A stretch of 64,000 bases of DNA from Pseudobdellovibrionaceae bacterium (GCA_947449255.1 CANFQX010000004.1:124001-188000), one strand, 5' to 3'. Shown: positions 26,668 through 35,974, counted from the first letter of the stretch. Numbers and translations: made by a program. The notes: generated by a model not told the origin, from the letters alone.

Positions 26668-27744
26668 TTAACGATAGTCGTGAAGGTAGTCGATATGCTC
26701 GGGAATCCAAGGCTCATGACTGCCTTCTAATGCATAGACGTGACCATCAACAACCACTTTTTCTTTCAGAGGAGCCACTGATGGCTCATAGGACGGATAG
26801 AGCAAACCTTTTTCAATAAAAAAGGCTTTAGCTTGCTCAAAGGCGCTCAGGCCTAAAACACCACGACGAACAAACTCATCAAAACTTTTCATCAATTCTT
26901 CTGGCGTAAATCCATAGTTATAGATCATATCCTGAGTGACATCATAGACACTTTCCAAAGTCAGTCGATGATCCTGAAAAAGATCTAAGGCCACTTGAAA
27001 AGTGTTATTTGTAGCTAAAGTTCTGCGACCAAACTTTAAATAATAATCGGGATCCGTATCTGTGGCCAAATTGATATAGACTTTTTCTATTGGATCATTT
27101 TCTGGGATCATGGCCTGCAAATCCAAAATGGTGTCCACTTGGTCGCCGGTGACATTGAGCTTTTCTAGGATAGAACGAATCTGATGATTCCCAATACGAC
27201 GCGAACAAATATCTGAATACAAATTATAAATAATTGCATCAGTTTCGCTATCATCACCCCAACAGATTTGTCGAACATTTTCACCCAAATGAGTTCTAAG
27301 TTGAAGTAAGGCCTGCAGTTTATAACCAACCTGCTTGGTTAAACGCCAAAATCGACCTGGACGAAAATTAGCTAAATTGTCTTTATAGAAGCAGCCAAAG
27401 GGCCTGATATTATCTAAAGAGAATTTCTCTGAAATTCTCTCTTCGAGCTGCGGCGGAGATGCTGTAATAAAATAAATGGGGAAATACATGTATCCCTTTT
27501 GCTGACGACGGTATTCCGATAGCGACTGCAAAAGGGTGTTGGTTCCAGGAATATTTTTTTTGTTAAGTGCTTTTTCTAGAACGGTTGTTAAGAGTCCTGA
27601 CAAGGAATCAATGGTCGTGTCTAAATAGGTCTTATCGAGATCCCAGACAAAGACCTCTTCATGACTTTTTTCCATCCCTTCGGATACATAACGAAAAAAG
27701 ACCACATCACCATTCATTTCACTTCGATCACGCCAATCAGCCAT
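26668..27744 (-). CDS. App1/Lns2-type HAD phosphatase (DUF2183-like)
   Basis: 358 residues. HAD motif I is VWDLDKTYLDT (about residue 35), motif II is IYFITASPP (about 91), and an acidic WGDDSETDA near 164 fits motif IV. This spacing and the DxDxT form match App1-like phosphatidate phosphatases and the lipin/Lns2 catalytic region. There is no signal peptide, so it is cytoplasmic. A lipid phosphate substrate is family-level inference. It abuts the converging gene at 26666 with no spacer. Confidence 0.68.
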   Translation of the reverse strand: MADWRDRSEMNGDVVFFRYVSEGMEKSHEEVFVWDLDKTYLDTTIDSLSGLLTTVLEKALNKKNIPGTNTLLQSLSEYRRQQKGYMYFPIYFITASPPQLEERISEKFSLDNIRPFGCFYKDNLANFRPGRFWRLTKQVGYKLQALLQLRTHLGENVRQICWGDDSETDAIIYNLYSDICSRRIGNHQIRSILEKLNVTGDQVDTILDLQAMIPENDPIEKVYINLATDTDPDYYLKFGRRTLATNNTFQVALDLFQDHRLTLESVYDVTQDMIYNYGFTPEELMKSFDEFVRRGVLGLSAFEQAKAFFIEKGLLYPSYEPSVAPLKEKVVVDGHVYALEGSHEPWIPEHIDYLHDYR

Positions 27745-27791
27745 GAACTGATGCTCTCAAGAATTAGATCGAATAGCAAGAATCCTGTGGA

Positions 27792-29600
27792 TTAAAAACA
27801 TCCCGTGCCTTCAGGGGGATCGGCCATTTGACGGCAGCGAATCTGAGCTTTTGAGCACTTCACTCTTAAATGAAAGTGATTGTAATGATTCACTTCAGGG
27901 CGCAGCCTGCGCAAGGCCTCGTAAACAGCACCTTCACTTTGGTTTGGTTTAATTTCTCCATTTTTCACAGCCATCTGACAAATTGTTTTTTTCAAATTGG
28001 GATGAATAAAAATTCTATCAACAAATTTTGTACTCACAAGAAATTTGAACAAACCCCACTGTTCGGTCTCCATCCAGCTCTCCACAGGGCTTCCTGATTT
28101 AACATGACTTAAAACCGACACCAATTTGTCATTGCTTTTTGAGCCTTTACTGTAAAAGGCGACGTCCACGTCTTGACCACTCTGGTGCGAAGCATGCTTG
28201 CCTATTTTGCCACCTGTTTTCTTTGAAAGATCACCAATGGGAAGACTGTATTTGGGCAAAACTTTTTTCGTGAACTGCCCCATACTTTTTACCATTGTTA
28301 GCAATTCATAAGACCCATAATACCGCTCCCGCTCCGGATGAATGATGTGAATTCCCGAATTACTAGGTATTTTTTGTTCCATAAGTAAATTAGAAGCCTT
28401 CTCTAAATGACCCCGCGAAGGCTCACCCACAACTTGATCAAGAATGGTGTTTTTCTTATCTTTGGAGTCTGTCTTGCTTTGGTCACCATTGTTTTTACCA
28501 AACAATTTTTCTAAATCTCCTTGCACGTCACCTAAATATCGACCGCGGTATTCTGGATCTAAATGACCTTCATCATCTTCTTCCTCTTCATCAGCATTTT
28601 TGGCAGAAGAATCTCCTTGGTCCAATTTTTTTAATGCTTCAGAGTCTTTGTTATTTTCCTGAGAGGTGTTATCTCCCTTGGATTTCAGATCTTCCTTTGG
28701 GGTCTTCACGTCACCACTTTTGGTATTATCTTGATCAACTTTTGTTTCATCTTTTGTATTGGCATGAGGCTTGTCTTTCTCAACTGTATCTTCATTTCCG
28801 GCTTGGTCACCTTTTGAGTCTATCTTAAGTATTTTTGTAAATGTTGAGATGACATCACTGACGAAGCCTACTGAAGGTTTTGGGATTGCATCCTTATTGG
28901 TCGGCAATGTCTGCGCACTAGGTGATGACGATTTTTTATTTTCTGGCGCGACTTCGCTTAAATTATCAGTCGCTTCAGACTTGCCTGCTGCAGTTTCTAG
29001 GTCATCATTGACTTCCACTGAGTCTAGTGACGTCTGTGCACTTTGAGATTCAGAATCGCTTTGTGATTCATTGGTATTCACTGATGTTTTATTGATATTT
29101 AAATCAACAGGTTCATCTGCCGTCCCAACTTGGTGGTGGTATTCATATCCCTGAAAATCAACATAGATATCAATGAAAAATTTGTCACAACTTTGATTTT
29201 GCCCCAAGCAAGTTATAAATGCGCCGACCTTCACTCCCGAAGGTGGAGCGGCCTGATTTTTCCCAGCTTCAAGTTCAAAGTGCATATTTGAATGGGCCTT
29301 TGCCAAAAGGCCCATCATATCAAGGCCCAGTGCAAATGAATTCCCTCCGACCACCGGCACTACGACAATCTGACCTTTTAAACTTAAGACCTGAACGGCC
29401 GGATCATATTTTGTAATCAATCCCTGAACATGAGTGGCCCCACGGACAACATTAAGACTTCCGACTTTTTCAACAACAGGCTTTGATGGTGCATAGGTCG
29501 TTGAAACACGAATCTCAGGCTGACTCGCCGAGGGAGAGCATCCTAGAGTACCAGCAAAAGTAAGAAATATCACAAAAGAAGTACAGATCGTCTTTTTCAT
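27792..29600 (-). CDS. Lipoprotein murein endopeptidase (MepA/M74-like) with long acidic linker
   Basis: A lipobox, TLGC, puts the lipidated Cys at residue 21 when the ATG at 29600 is used; the frame itself opens at 29687. The C-terminal ~170 residues carry the M74 zinc signatures SHQSGQDVDVAF (about 473) and NHFHLRVKC (about 574), so the enzyme should cut peptide cross-links in peptidoglycan. Between the N-terminal beta domain (about 30-180) and the catalytic part is a stretch of ~200 residues made mostly of Asp, Glu, Lys, Ser and Asn, including an EEEEDDEG run. That is a long disordered linker not found in E. coli MepA. It would let the catalytic head reach away from the membrane. Confidence 0.82.
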   Translation of the reverse strand: MKKTICTSFVIFLTFAGTLGCSPSASQPEIRVSTTYAPSKPVVEKVGSLNVVRGATHVQGLITKYDPAVQVLSLKGQIVVVPVVGGNSFALGLDMMGLLAKAHSNMHFELEAGKNQAAPPSGVKVGAFITCLGQNQSCDKFFIDIYVDFQGYEYHHQVGTADEPVDLNINKTSVNTNESQSDSESQSAQTSLDSVEVNDDLETAAGKSEATDNLSEVAPENKKSSSPSAQTLPTNKDAIPKPSVGFVSDVISTFTKILKIDSKGDQAGNEDTVEKDKPHANTKDETKVDQDNTKSGDVKTPKEDLKSKGDNTSQENNKDSEALKKLDQGDSSAKNADEEEEDDEGHLDPEYRGRYLGDVQGDLEKLFGKNNGDQSKTDSKDKKNTILDQVVGEPSRGHLEKASNLLMEQKIPSNSGIHIIHPERERYYGSYELLTMVKSMGQFTKKVLPKYSLPIGDLSKKTGGKIGKHASHQSGQDVDVAFYSKGSKSNDKLVSVLSHVKSGSPVESWMETEQWGLFKFLVSTKFVDRIFIHPNLKKTICQMAVKNGEIKPNQSEGAVYEALRRLRPEVNHYNHFHLRVKCSKAQIRCRQMADPPEGTGCF

Positions 29601-29794
29601 ATAACCAGAGATCAATGCAGTAAGCGTGCTGACCCCTATTGTATTCAAATTGAATTCAGCCTGTTGAACTTTTTGACAGTGCCCCATTTTGGGAATTTTA
29701 TCTTTTTGTTTTGGCCTGGAGTGAATAAATTTTGACTAGCAGTTTGTACAAAGGTGGATCTCTTTTTTTAGAAACAACAAAAGCGAATTATTTT

Positions 29795-29822
29795 CTTAGT
29801 GGGGTTAGTCACCCCCGCTTAG
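29795..29822 (-). terminator. Stem-loop after the large helical-protein gene
   Basis: CTTAGTGGGG (29795-29804) can pair with CCCCGCTTAG (29813-29822), with one mismatch and one wobble. It begins about 15 bases beyond the stop of the 29837-32086 gene. No proper T-run follows, so termination is uncertain. Confidence 0.35.
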
Positions 29823-29836
29823 AAATTCTCAACAAA

Positions 29837-32086
29837 CTAAAAATTGGGTCCTGGCTTAGGACAAGCTAATCCATCTAATTTTTGCTTTAACAGCTGAGCC
29901 CAATTAGAGGACTGATCCCTGATTAATGCTTGCTTGGACATTTCAAGTTTTGAATTCTTATCTTGAGCGAAATAGACCGCAATACCTTGGGCCGATGAAG
30001 ATCCAAGATTATGGAACCCGCGGCACATTTGAACCAAAGCCTGGTCCTCTGTTCGATTGTCATAAATATAAGGATCAATCATGTTACAAAAGGCTTCAAT
30101 GGCCGATAAATGGTCTATGGATATGACCCAACGATTCCAAACGTCTTGCATTTCTCTGCATGCATCCTTGTATTCCCTAGAGCCGATAGACATATGCTCG
30201 GAATCATAATTTTTGAGCTTATAAGAATCATCCCAATCTTTATTTACATTGCCAATATTCAACATGAGCCCTTGAAAGCTCGAATTGAGAGTGCTCTTTC
30301 CAGATTGAGTCATCGCGTAGGCCTTCAATCGTAAGGAATTTAAACCCGCATTGAATTTGGAAACGGATGCTTTATGCAAACCGGCTACAAAATCAAACCA
30401 GGCCATGACTGGTGAATTTTGGCCAAAAACTTTTTGACCAAAAAGGCCCTTGCGCAGCCGATCCAATTCACTATCAATTTCTGACTGTGCAAAAGTATTT
30501 GCGTACTGGCGCAAATTTTCAAGGGAGTCCGTCAAGCGTTCTGCATGCAACTGCTTTTGGTTCATAGCGTCGAGCTGTGTTTTCACCGCACCATAATCAG
30601 GACTGCTTTTGAGCTCTTTTTCAACTTTGCTTTGCGCTGACTTCATAATTTGGGACGACAGACTGGCTGATTGCTCGATGGTTTCTACAAAAGATCTAGC
30701 TGATTTCGCACATGAAGAAAAATCGGTATTAAAGTTAAATGACTTCGTTGAATACTCCATCAAATTTTTAATTGAAATTTTTCCTGACAATTTTAAAGAC
30801 TTGTATTCGGCAACACTTGAAAAACCGTAGAGCTTAAAGACTCGGTCCAAGCTTCCTAACATGCTACTGACGTAGGACTGGCTCTCATTTTTCATTTCCG
30901 CCAGTTGTATACCCATTTGGCATATTTTTAACTCATCTGTTGTCGCGGCAATAAAAGCCTTATCAAGGGCAAATTGCGCTTTGGCAGAGGCTAACTGGTT
31001 TTCTATTTCTATGGTTTCAGTATTTAATGCATTTTCTTTAGTGACAAGAGTGCTGGTTAAATTTGACATGCTTTGAACATTTGCACTAAATAATTTTTGC
31101 GAGGATGTTATTTCTTTTAGAATCTGGGTGATTTGCTCATCTCGATTCTTGATTAAAAATTTATATTTTTGATCAAGGCGAATAAATTGGCAGGTGTTTT
31201 CAACGATGGCTCTTCGGACTGAAGCTTCCCGAATCTTAACAGCATTTTCTGTGATAATCTTATTTACAGAACTGAGGGCTCCAGTAATTTCTGCTCCACC
31301 CACGATAAATGGAATGGCGGCAGTTCCACCGGTGGCCGTTGCGGCCATCAAAGCGAAGGGAGTCAGACCGTTTATGATATCATTCAAGGCCAAGGCGACA
31401 TCGCCAGAGCTCATTTGGTCCTGACAGTCTTTATCAAAAAAATCAACACTCGCGAAAGTTGTTGCCAGAGCATTAGCAGCCCGGATTGCTACATCAACGT
31501 TATTTACGATGACTGAGGAATCCTCAGTCCGAATATTCTCCGGCGTTTGATTGAAACTGCTCAGTGCTTTCATTGCATCAGCAATTTTTTTATTATTATC
31601 TTGGACTGACTGGACGTTGATAGTTTTAACTCCGCAGGAAACTGAACCCACGGCCTGATTTAAGGAGTTTATGGCACTTAATACATCCATGACATCCGTG
31701 TTTTCAAAGAGGTTGCACCTGAATTCAGGCTTGGTGTCTGCGTACCTGACACCACTTCCACCACCATTGGAAATGGGGCTTGTTGAACCTATCACATTGG
31801 GCTTCGGCTGCTGGTTTCCAATGTTGATTTGAGGACTTCCATTCGCTATTGGCTGAGGTGCTGGCACTATACCACTTTTTATTGGAAAAAGATCATCGAC
31901 TGTAGTGCCAGCTGCAGGATTTGTTTCTATAGGAAACAAGCTGTTATTGACTTGAACCATCTTACCTTGACCTTCAAATGTGAAACCCAAAGATTGAATT
32001 GGTGTAAGCGCAAGGGGCACTTGCAAGATCAGGGTTAAGGCTAAAAACCCGGGCAAATAATCGGCTTTAATTTTTTTCAATATCAT
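29837..32086 (-). CDS. Large exported helical protein with internal hydrophobic segment
   Basis: 749 residues. A signal peptide (about 1-30) is followed by a Pro/Asn/Gly-rich region (about 50-110), then a mainly helical body. Near residues 240-280 an Ala/Gly/Thr-rich hydrophobic stretch (FALMAATATGGTAAIPFIVG) is flanked by amphipathic helices. Residues about 320-560 are strongly coiled-coil-like. This layout recalls alpha-helical pore-forming toxins (HBL/ClyA type), but I cannot match a family, so function is unknown. The frame is open to 32131, but GGAGTCGCT before the ATG at 32086 decides the start. A perfect inverted repeat lies 28-52 bases upstream. It precedes the M74 endopeptidase gene on the same strand. 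Confidence 0.65.
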   Translation of the reverse strand: MILKKIKADYLPGFLALTLILQVPLALTPIQSLGFTFEGQGKMVQVNNSLFPIETNPAAGTTVDDLFPIKSGIVPAPQPIANGSPQINIGNQQPKPNVIGSTSPISNGGGSGVRYADTKPEFRCNLFENTDVMDVLSAINSLNQAVGSVSCGVKTINVQSVQDNNKKIADAMKALSSFNQTPENIRTEDSSVIVNNVDVAIRAANALATTFASVDFFDKDCQDQMSSGDVALALNDIINGLTPFALMAATATGGTAAIPFIVGGAEITGALSSVNKIITENAVKIREASVRRAIVENTCQFIRLDQKYKFLIKNRDEQITQILKEITSSQKLFSANVQSMSNLTSTLVTKENALNTETIEIENQLASAKAQFALDKAFIAATTDELKICQMGIQLAEMKNESQSYVSSMLGSLDRVFKLYGFSSVAEYKSLKLSGKISIKNLMEYSTKSFNFNTDFSSCAKSARSFVETIEQSASLSSQIMKSAQSKVEKELKSSPDYGAVKTQLDAMNQKQLHAERLTDSLENLRQYANTFAQSEIDSELDRLRKGLFGQKVFGQNSPVMAWFDFVAGLHKASVSKFNAGLNSLRLKAYAMTQSGKSTLNSSFQGLMLNIGNVNKDWDDSYKLKNYDSEHMSIGSREYKDACREMQDVWNRWVISIDHLSAIEAFCNMIDPYIYDNRTEDQALVQMCRGFHNLGSSSAQGIAVYFAQDKNSKLEMSKQALIRDQSSNWAQLLKQKLDGLACPKPGPNF

Positions 32087-32113
32087 AGCGACTCCATCAA
32101 TGGGGATCTCATT

Positions 32114-32138
32114 GTACTTTTTGGCGTACAAAAAGTAC
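32114..32138 (-). promoter_or_regulatory. Perfect 10-bp inverted repeat in the leader of the helical-protein gene
   Basis: GTACTTTTTG, loop GCGTA, CAAAAAGTAC. It ends 28 bases before the chosen ATG, so it lies in the 5' leader or core promoter. It could be an operator or an RNA hairpin near the ribosome binding site. Confidence 0.5.
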
Positions 32139-32483
32139 TCAACAGAAAGATGTCTTATGATTCACCTTTCACATTCGAAAAGGAGAATGCACAATAGATG
32201 CCATCTTTCGAGGGCTCGCTAGTTTTGAGTTGAGCACCGATAGACTGTCTGACTTTTTTACGCTTTTTGAATTTTTTTTAAAATCAACGTCGAAGGGGCA
32301 AACGACTCATTGGCTGGACTTAAGGACTTTTCATCAGAAATTAACACTTCTTTTATAACATCATAAAGAACTTCAGTAAGAAATGAATTAAACTTTACCT
32401 GATGATCTTCCTCCGAAGGCAGGGTGAATTCCAAACTAAACTCAAAGGCAATTATGAAACTCCAAAGGTTTAAATTCTAAATA
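32139..32483. other. Divergent intergenic region
   Basis: About 345 bp between two divergent exported-protein genes, AT-rich. An ACCGATAG box at 32236-32243 has GCTAGTTT upstream at spacing 10, one base short of the sigma-28 spacing, so I do not call it. No small gene is visible. Confidence 0.4.
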
Positions 32484-33530
32484 TTGAAAATTTCAGCTCT
32501 GACTATTTTTATCTCCATTTCATCTTCTTGGGCTGGGGCTGAAACATATATCGAGAATTGTGCATCACCAGCGAGTATCACGCCAGTAGATAGAAAATCA
32601 AGAGTATCTCTTGAAAAGCTTCAAAGCGAATTTGAAATTATTAAATTTTGCTCGAGTGAAATCAGCGATGAGTCTAAAAAATACAACTTAAGCCACATGA
32701 GGACTTGCTTATGCGCTTCATCAGAGGGAGTTAAGCAAGGGGCTAGAAGTGCCTACACCAGTGCTAAGTTTGCGATTTCCCACCCTCGCGATGCAGCCAA
32801 GGCTTTTTATCAAACACTGACTCAACTCGACAGCGTCGCAAAAAATATCTGGGAGCAACTCATTGCTCAGGAATGGATCCTTCCAGGAGGAAAGGCGGTT
32901 CATCTTACAGAGGCTGAGAGAACTGCCGTGCATTGCGAAGTCCTGGGTGAATTTCTTATTGGAGGGGGGCTTCCAAAGTCATTCTCTGAAGTACTCATCA
33001 AGCGGCAATTATTAAAAAACTTCCCTTCAACCAAAAGAGAGCAATTGAAGTTCAAATGGAGCGAAGAGGAAACACTCGAAAAGGTGAACTCCAAAATAAA
33101 TTCTAAGGTCAAATTTGAAGTCCTTGCTGGGCAAAATGAATTTGCTAATTACCGAACAGTGAGCCTTGTGGATGAAAATGGAAAGTCTCTGGGTTATGGA
33201 AGTTTTGAATACGAGCCAGCCTCAGCTCAGTTAAATGTGGGATCCCTGTTCACAGAGACCGAGTTTCAGCGCAAGGGCGTTAATGATGCCGTGGTGGCTC
33301 GGGCACTTGCCGAATATCCAAAGACCAAGGATATTTATATTTCCGTCTTTTCTGGAACGAATAAAGAGATCTTGTTAAAAAAATTGGGTGAAGGTGAAAG
33401 TCTTCAAGCTGGCATCAAAGAAACGGCGGCTTATAAAATCTTTGATAAACTGGGTTTTGGAGAAATTGTGAATCCTCATAAGTTGGCCAACAAAAAGGAC
33501 CTCTATGGTGTGACCTTTAGAAAAAGATAG
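32484..33530 (+). CDS. Exported protein with GNAT-like C-terminal domain
   Basis: 348 residues starting at a TTG with no strong ribosome binding site. The signal peptide is short and clear (MKISALTIFISISSSWAGA). The middle (about 70-180) contains three Cys and a helical region with ISHPRDAAKAFYQTLTQL. The last ~150 residues look like a GNAT acetyltransferase fold: LNVGSLFTETEFQRKGVNDA resembles motif A, the acetyl-CoA loop, and AYKIFDKLGFGEI is the typical C-terminal strand-helix. An exported acetyltransferase is odd because the periplasm has no acetyl-CoA. Action inside another cell is one explanation, but it is inference. It is followed by a bidirectional terminator. Confidence 0.55.
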   Translation: MKISALTIFISISSSWAGAETYIENCASPASITPVDRKSRVSLEKLQSEFEIIKFCSSEISDESKKYNLSHMRTCLCASSEGVKQGARSAYTSAKFAISHPRDAAKAFYQTLTQLDSVAKNIWEQLIAQEWILPGGKAVHLTEAERTAVHCEVLGEFLIGGGLPKSFSEVLIKRQLLKNFPSTKREQLKFKWSEEETLEKVNSKINSKVKFEVLAGQNEFANYRTVSLVDENGKSLGYGSFEYEPASAQLNVGSLFTETEFQRKGVNDAVVARALAEYPKTKDIYISVFSGTNKEILLKKLGEGESLQAGIKETAAYKIFDKLGFGEIVNPHKLANKKDLYGVTFRKR

Positions 33531-33565
33531 AGTTCCTTTCAAAGAACTCTATCTTTATTTTTTAA
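33523..33565. terminator. Bidirectional intrinsic terminator
   Basis: A 13-bp perfect stem (33523-33535 with 33544-33556), an 8-base loop and ATTTTTT on the plus side. On the minus side CTTTTTCT follows the stem. The TAG of the plus-strand gene lies inside the stem. It separates the GNAT-like gene from the converging OmpA-like lipoprotein gene. Confidence 0.9.
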
Positions 33566-34206
33566 GCTTTAGGAACCTTTGATTCATCAACTGTGATTTC
33601 AATTTCAACACGTCGATTTTTAGCTAGAGACACTTTTGATTTTCCTGAATCAATTGGATTTGCAGAACCCATCCCCACGGATCCGACTGTGTTCGCAGGA
33701 ACACCAGAGGCTATAACTTGCACTCGAACAGCCTCAGCCCGCTGTTGTGATAGAGTGTTATTTACAGCTGCAGAGCCAGTGCTATCCGTATAACCCTTAA
33801 TTGTTAAAATATTCTCCGGATATTTCTTCATGATTGCGGCCAATTGATTGATATTGGATTTTGCTTCGGGCTTAAGATCCGATTTTCCTGAATCAAAAAG
33901 GATATCACTCTTAAGCTTTGTGATTAACCCTTGATCAGTCCTTTTTGTTTCAGCTATTTTTTCAAGTTCTTTTTGCTGCTTATCCATGCGATGTCCAACG
34001 ACGCCGCCAAGGCCGCCACCTAGGACAGCTCCAAGCAAGGCCCCTTCCGTCCTTTTTCCAGTTTGATGTCCAATAACGGCTCCGGCCAGGGCTCCAATGG
34101 CGGCTCCATAGCTTGCGCTTTTGGTCGCATTGGGGTTTTCCTCCGTTGTGGCGCATCCCGTGATAACAAGAGCAAAGGCTGCTCCAATCAACAATAATTT
34201 CTTCAT
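33562..34206 (-). CDS. OmpA-like lipoprotein with glycine-zipper domain
   Basis: 214 residues. A lipobox, VITGC, gives the lipidated Cys near 18. A glycine-zipper segment follows (about 33-72; GALAGAVIGHQTGKR, GAVLGGGLGGVVGH), then an OmpA C-terminal peptidoglycan-binding domain (about 95-205) with ILFDSGKSDLKPEA, GYTDSTGS and the NRRVEIEI end. This is the YiaD layout: an outer-membrane lipoprotein that grips the cell wall. AAGGAGATCTT precedes the ATG. It is monocistronic, with a readable sigma-70 promoter just upstream. Confidence 0.92.
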   Translation of the reverse strand: MKKLLLIGAAFALVITGCATTEENPNATKSASYGAAIGALAGAVIGHQTGKRTEGALLGAVLGGGLGGVVGHRMDKQQKELEKIAETKRTDQGLITKLKSDILFDSGKSDLKPEAKSNINQLAAIMKKYPENILTIKGYTDSTGSAAVNNTLSQQRAEAVRVQVIASGVPANTVGSVGMGSANPIDSGKSKVSLAKNRRVEIEITVDESKVPKA

Positions 34207-34229
34207 AAGATCTCCTTGTCTAAGCTTTC

Positions 34230-34259
34230 ATTATCGTAACCTGAATCACTAAAGTGCAA
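34230..34259 (-). promoter_or_regulatory. Sigma-70-type promoter of the OmpA-like lipoprotein gene
   Basis: On the minus strand TTGCAC, 18 bases, GATAAT. The -10 ends 24 bases before the ATG, leaving a leader of about 17 bases with AAGGAG in it. Confidence 0.55.
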
Positions 34260-34462
34260 TGCAAGAGTCAGCGCGTCCAGACTTCTTAGGCGTTTCTATG
34301 AAACTAGACTCATTGAGATAATTAAAGAAACTCGCGTATTGACTCATGGATAAATGACATTTTTTGTAAACTGTCCATTTTCTATACAGCAAAGTGCAGT
34401 TGTCCTGTATTTGAGATCGGTTTTAAAATTGCACTGTTATAAGCTTATTAGGAGCTTTAGAT

Positions 34463-35974
34463 ATGACGATATCGAACAAAATAAAGTGGTCTTTTTTAAT
34501 AGCCTTTTCCTTAGGTTCATTCACTGTGAAAGCCAATGTTGGCGAGCGCTGCTTGAATAGAAATCAACCTCACGATAGTTACTCACAAAAGATTTCAGCC
34601 TATGTTTCATTGCCTGGATTAAGAGAGTTTTTAAAGCCCGTTCCCGAAAACCAGATTACAATTTCTTCTGCTGAATATAAATCATCCAATCTCGTTGATT
34701 TGCAGGAGTCCCCCAGTTGCCAGGAAATGTCGGGTTTTGGCTTTGCACTGACAGAATCCACCGTGCTTAATATGAACTCCCTTGAGCCTCGCTTGCGAAC
34801 CGATGCGATGAAAGCACTTTTCGACACAACAATTGGTGCTGGATTTAACTATCTTATTGTTCCTCTCACATCGACTGATTTTAATGATCCAAAACTTGGC
34901 GATTTTTCTGTTTGTGACTGTAAAGAAGGTGAAAACACCAAGTCAGGCTGTTTCAACCCAAGCCGACTTGCTCCAACTCTTCAAGTCTTAAAGCAAGCAC
35001 AAACCTTGAACCCCCAGTTGCAACTTATGCTTAAACCCTGGACGGCCCCCCCTCATATGAAATCATTGGGTTCAGTGAAACAAGCCAACCCCTATTTTGG
35101 TGGCAGTTATGACTCCGCTTGGACTCCTTCTTATTCAAAATGTCTCGCTCAAAGTGTCCGTTATTTTGAAAAAAACGGCTTTAAAGTTAAAAGCATAGCC
35201 GTGCAGAATGAGCCTGGATTAGATTTGCCTTACCCTTCAACGTATATGAATGATGATGATCATGCCGCTCTATTAAATAAATTAAGTGACCACTTGAGGG
35301 CTCAGGGATCTAAAGTGCAGTTGATTGTCAGAGCCGATAACTTTATTGCTGCCCCTGGAGTTCAAAACGTCTTGCGCAAACTAAAGCCCCAGGAGATCAG
35401 ACCTGCTTTTGCAGCACACTGCTATTCTAATGATCCACAAACACCAAAAATGCTCACTAAAAATGGCAATGGCCGCTTTTGTTCGACTAAGAAAAATCAT
35501 GAACTTGAATATTTAATGGGTGAATGCACAGCCTCAGCTCAGCCAGATTATAATGGCGATTTCAACTGGTGGATGGAGAACAGAGTCTTAGGAGACATTG
35601 ATCTTGGAGCAACGGCCGTCCTTGCCTGGAATGGTTTGCTGGATGAAAATTATGGCCCAAAAAATCATGGATGCCCACAGTGCCGAGGACTTCTTTCTGT
35701 AGATCAAGTTGCTGGAACTCATGAGATCCTAAGAAATCCAGAATTCTATGCCTTAGCCCATCTTTCGCATTATGTTCAACCAGGTGCTTCTCGACTTATT
35801 TTGGATAATGGCCAGTTGGCATTTAAAAACCCCAATGGTTCTGTAGTGATTCTAATCAAAAATAATGCAGGAGAAAGCAGGGTTTATTCATTCTTAACGA
35901 ATGGATGTCGAACTGTAAATATCAAAGTTCCAGCCTGGTCAACGATGACGGTTAAGTTACCAGCCGATGGGTAA
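34463..35974 (+). CDS. Exported glycoside hydrolase family 30 (glucosylceramidase-like)
   Basis: 503 residues with a signal peptide (about 1-25). The (beta/alpha)8 core carries the GH30 hallmarks: MSGFGFALTESTVLN near the start, LMLKPWTAPPHMK, the acid/base Glu in VQNEP (about 250) and the nucleophile Glu in MGECTAS (about 354). The C-terminal beta-domain ends in VPAWSTMTVKLP, as in glucosylceramidases. Substrates of the family include glucosylceramide, xylan and beta-1,6-glucan; which applies here cannot be read. TTAGGAG is well placed before the ATG. It stands alone. Confidence 0.85.
   Translation: MTISNKIKWSFLIAFSLGSFTVKANVGERCLNRNQPHDSYSQKISAYVSLPGLREFLKPVPENQITISSAEYKSSNLVDLQESPSCQEMSGFGFALTESTVLNMNSLEPRLRTDAMKALFDTTIGAGFNYLIVPLTSTDFNDPKLGDFSVCDCKEGENTKSGCFNPSRLAPTLQVLKQAQTLNPQLQLMLKPWTAPPHMKSLGSVKQANPYFGGSYDSAWTPSYSKCLAQSVRYFEKNGFKVKSIAVQNEPGLDLPYPSTYMNDDDHAALLNKLSDHLRAQGSKVQLIVRADNFIAAPGVQNVLRKLKPQEIRPAFAAHCYSNDPQTPKMLTKNGNGRFCSTKKNHELEYLMGECTASAQPDYNGDFNWWMENRVLGDIDLGATAVLAWNGLLDENYGPKNHGCPQCRGLLSVDQVAGTHEILRNPEFYALAHLSHYVQPGASRLILDNGQLAFKNPNGSVVILIKNNAGESRVYSFLTNGCRTVNIKVPAWSTMTVKLPADG

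Noticed and set aside
32218-32243. GCTAGTTT and ACCGATAG as a third strong FliA promoter
   Set aside because: Spacing is 10, not 11, only 5 of 8 bases match in the -35, and the site is over 200 bases from the next start.
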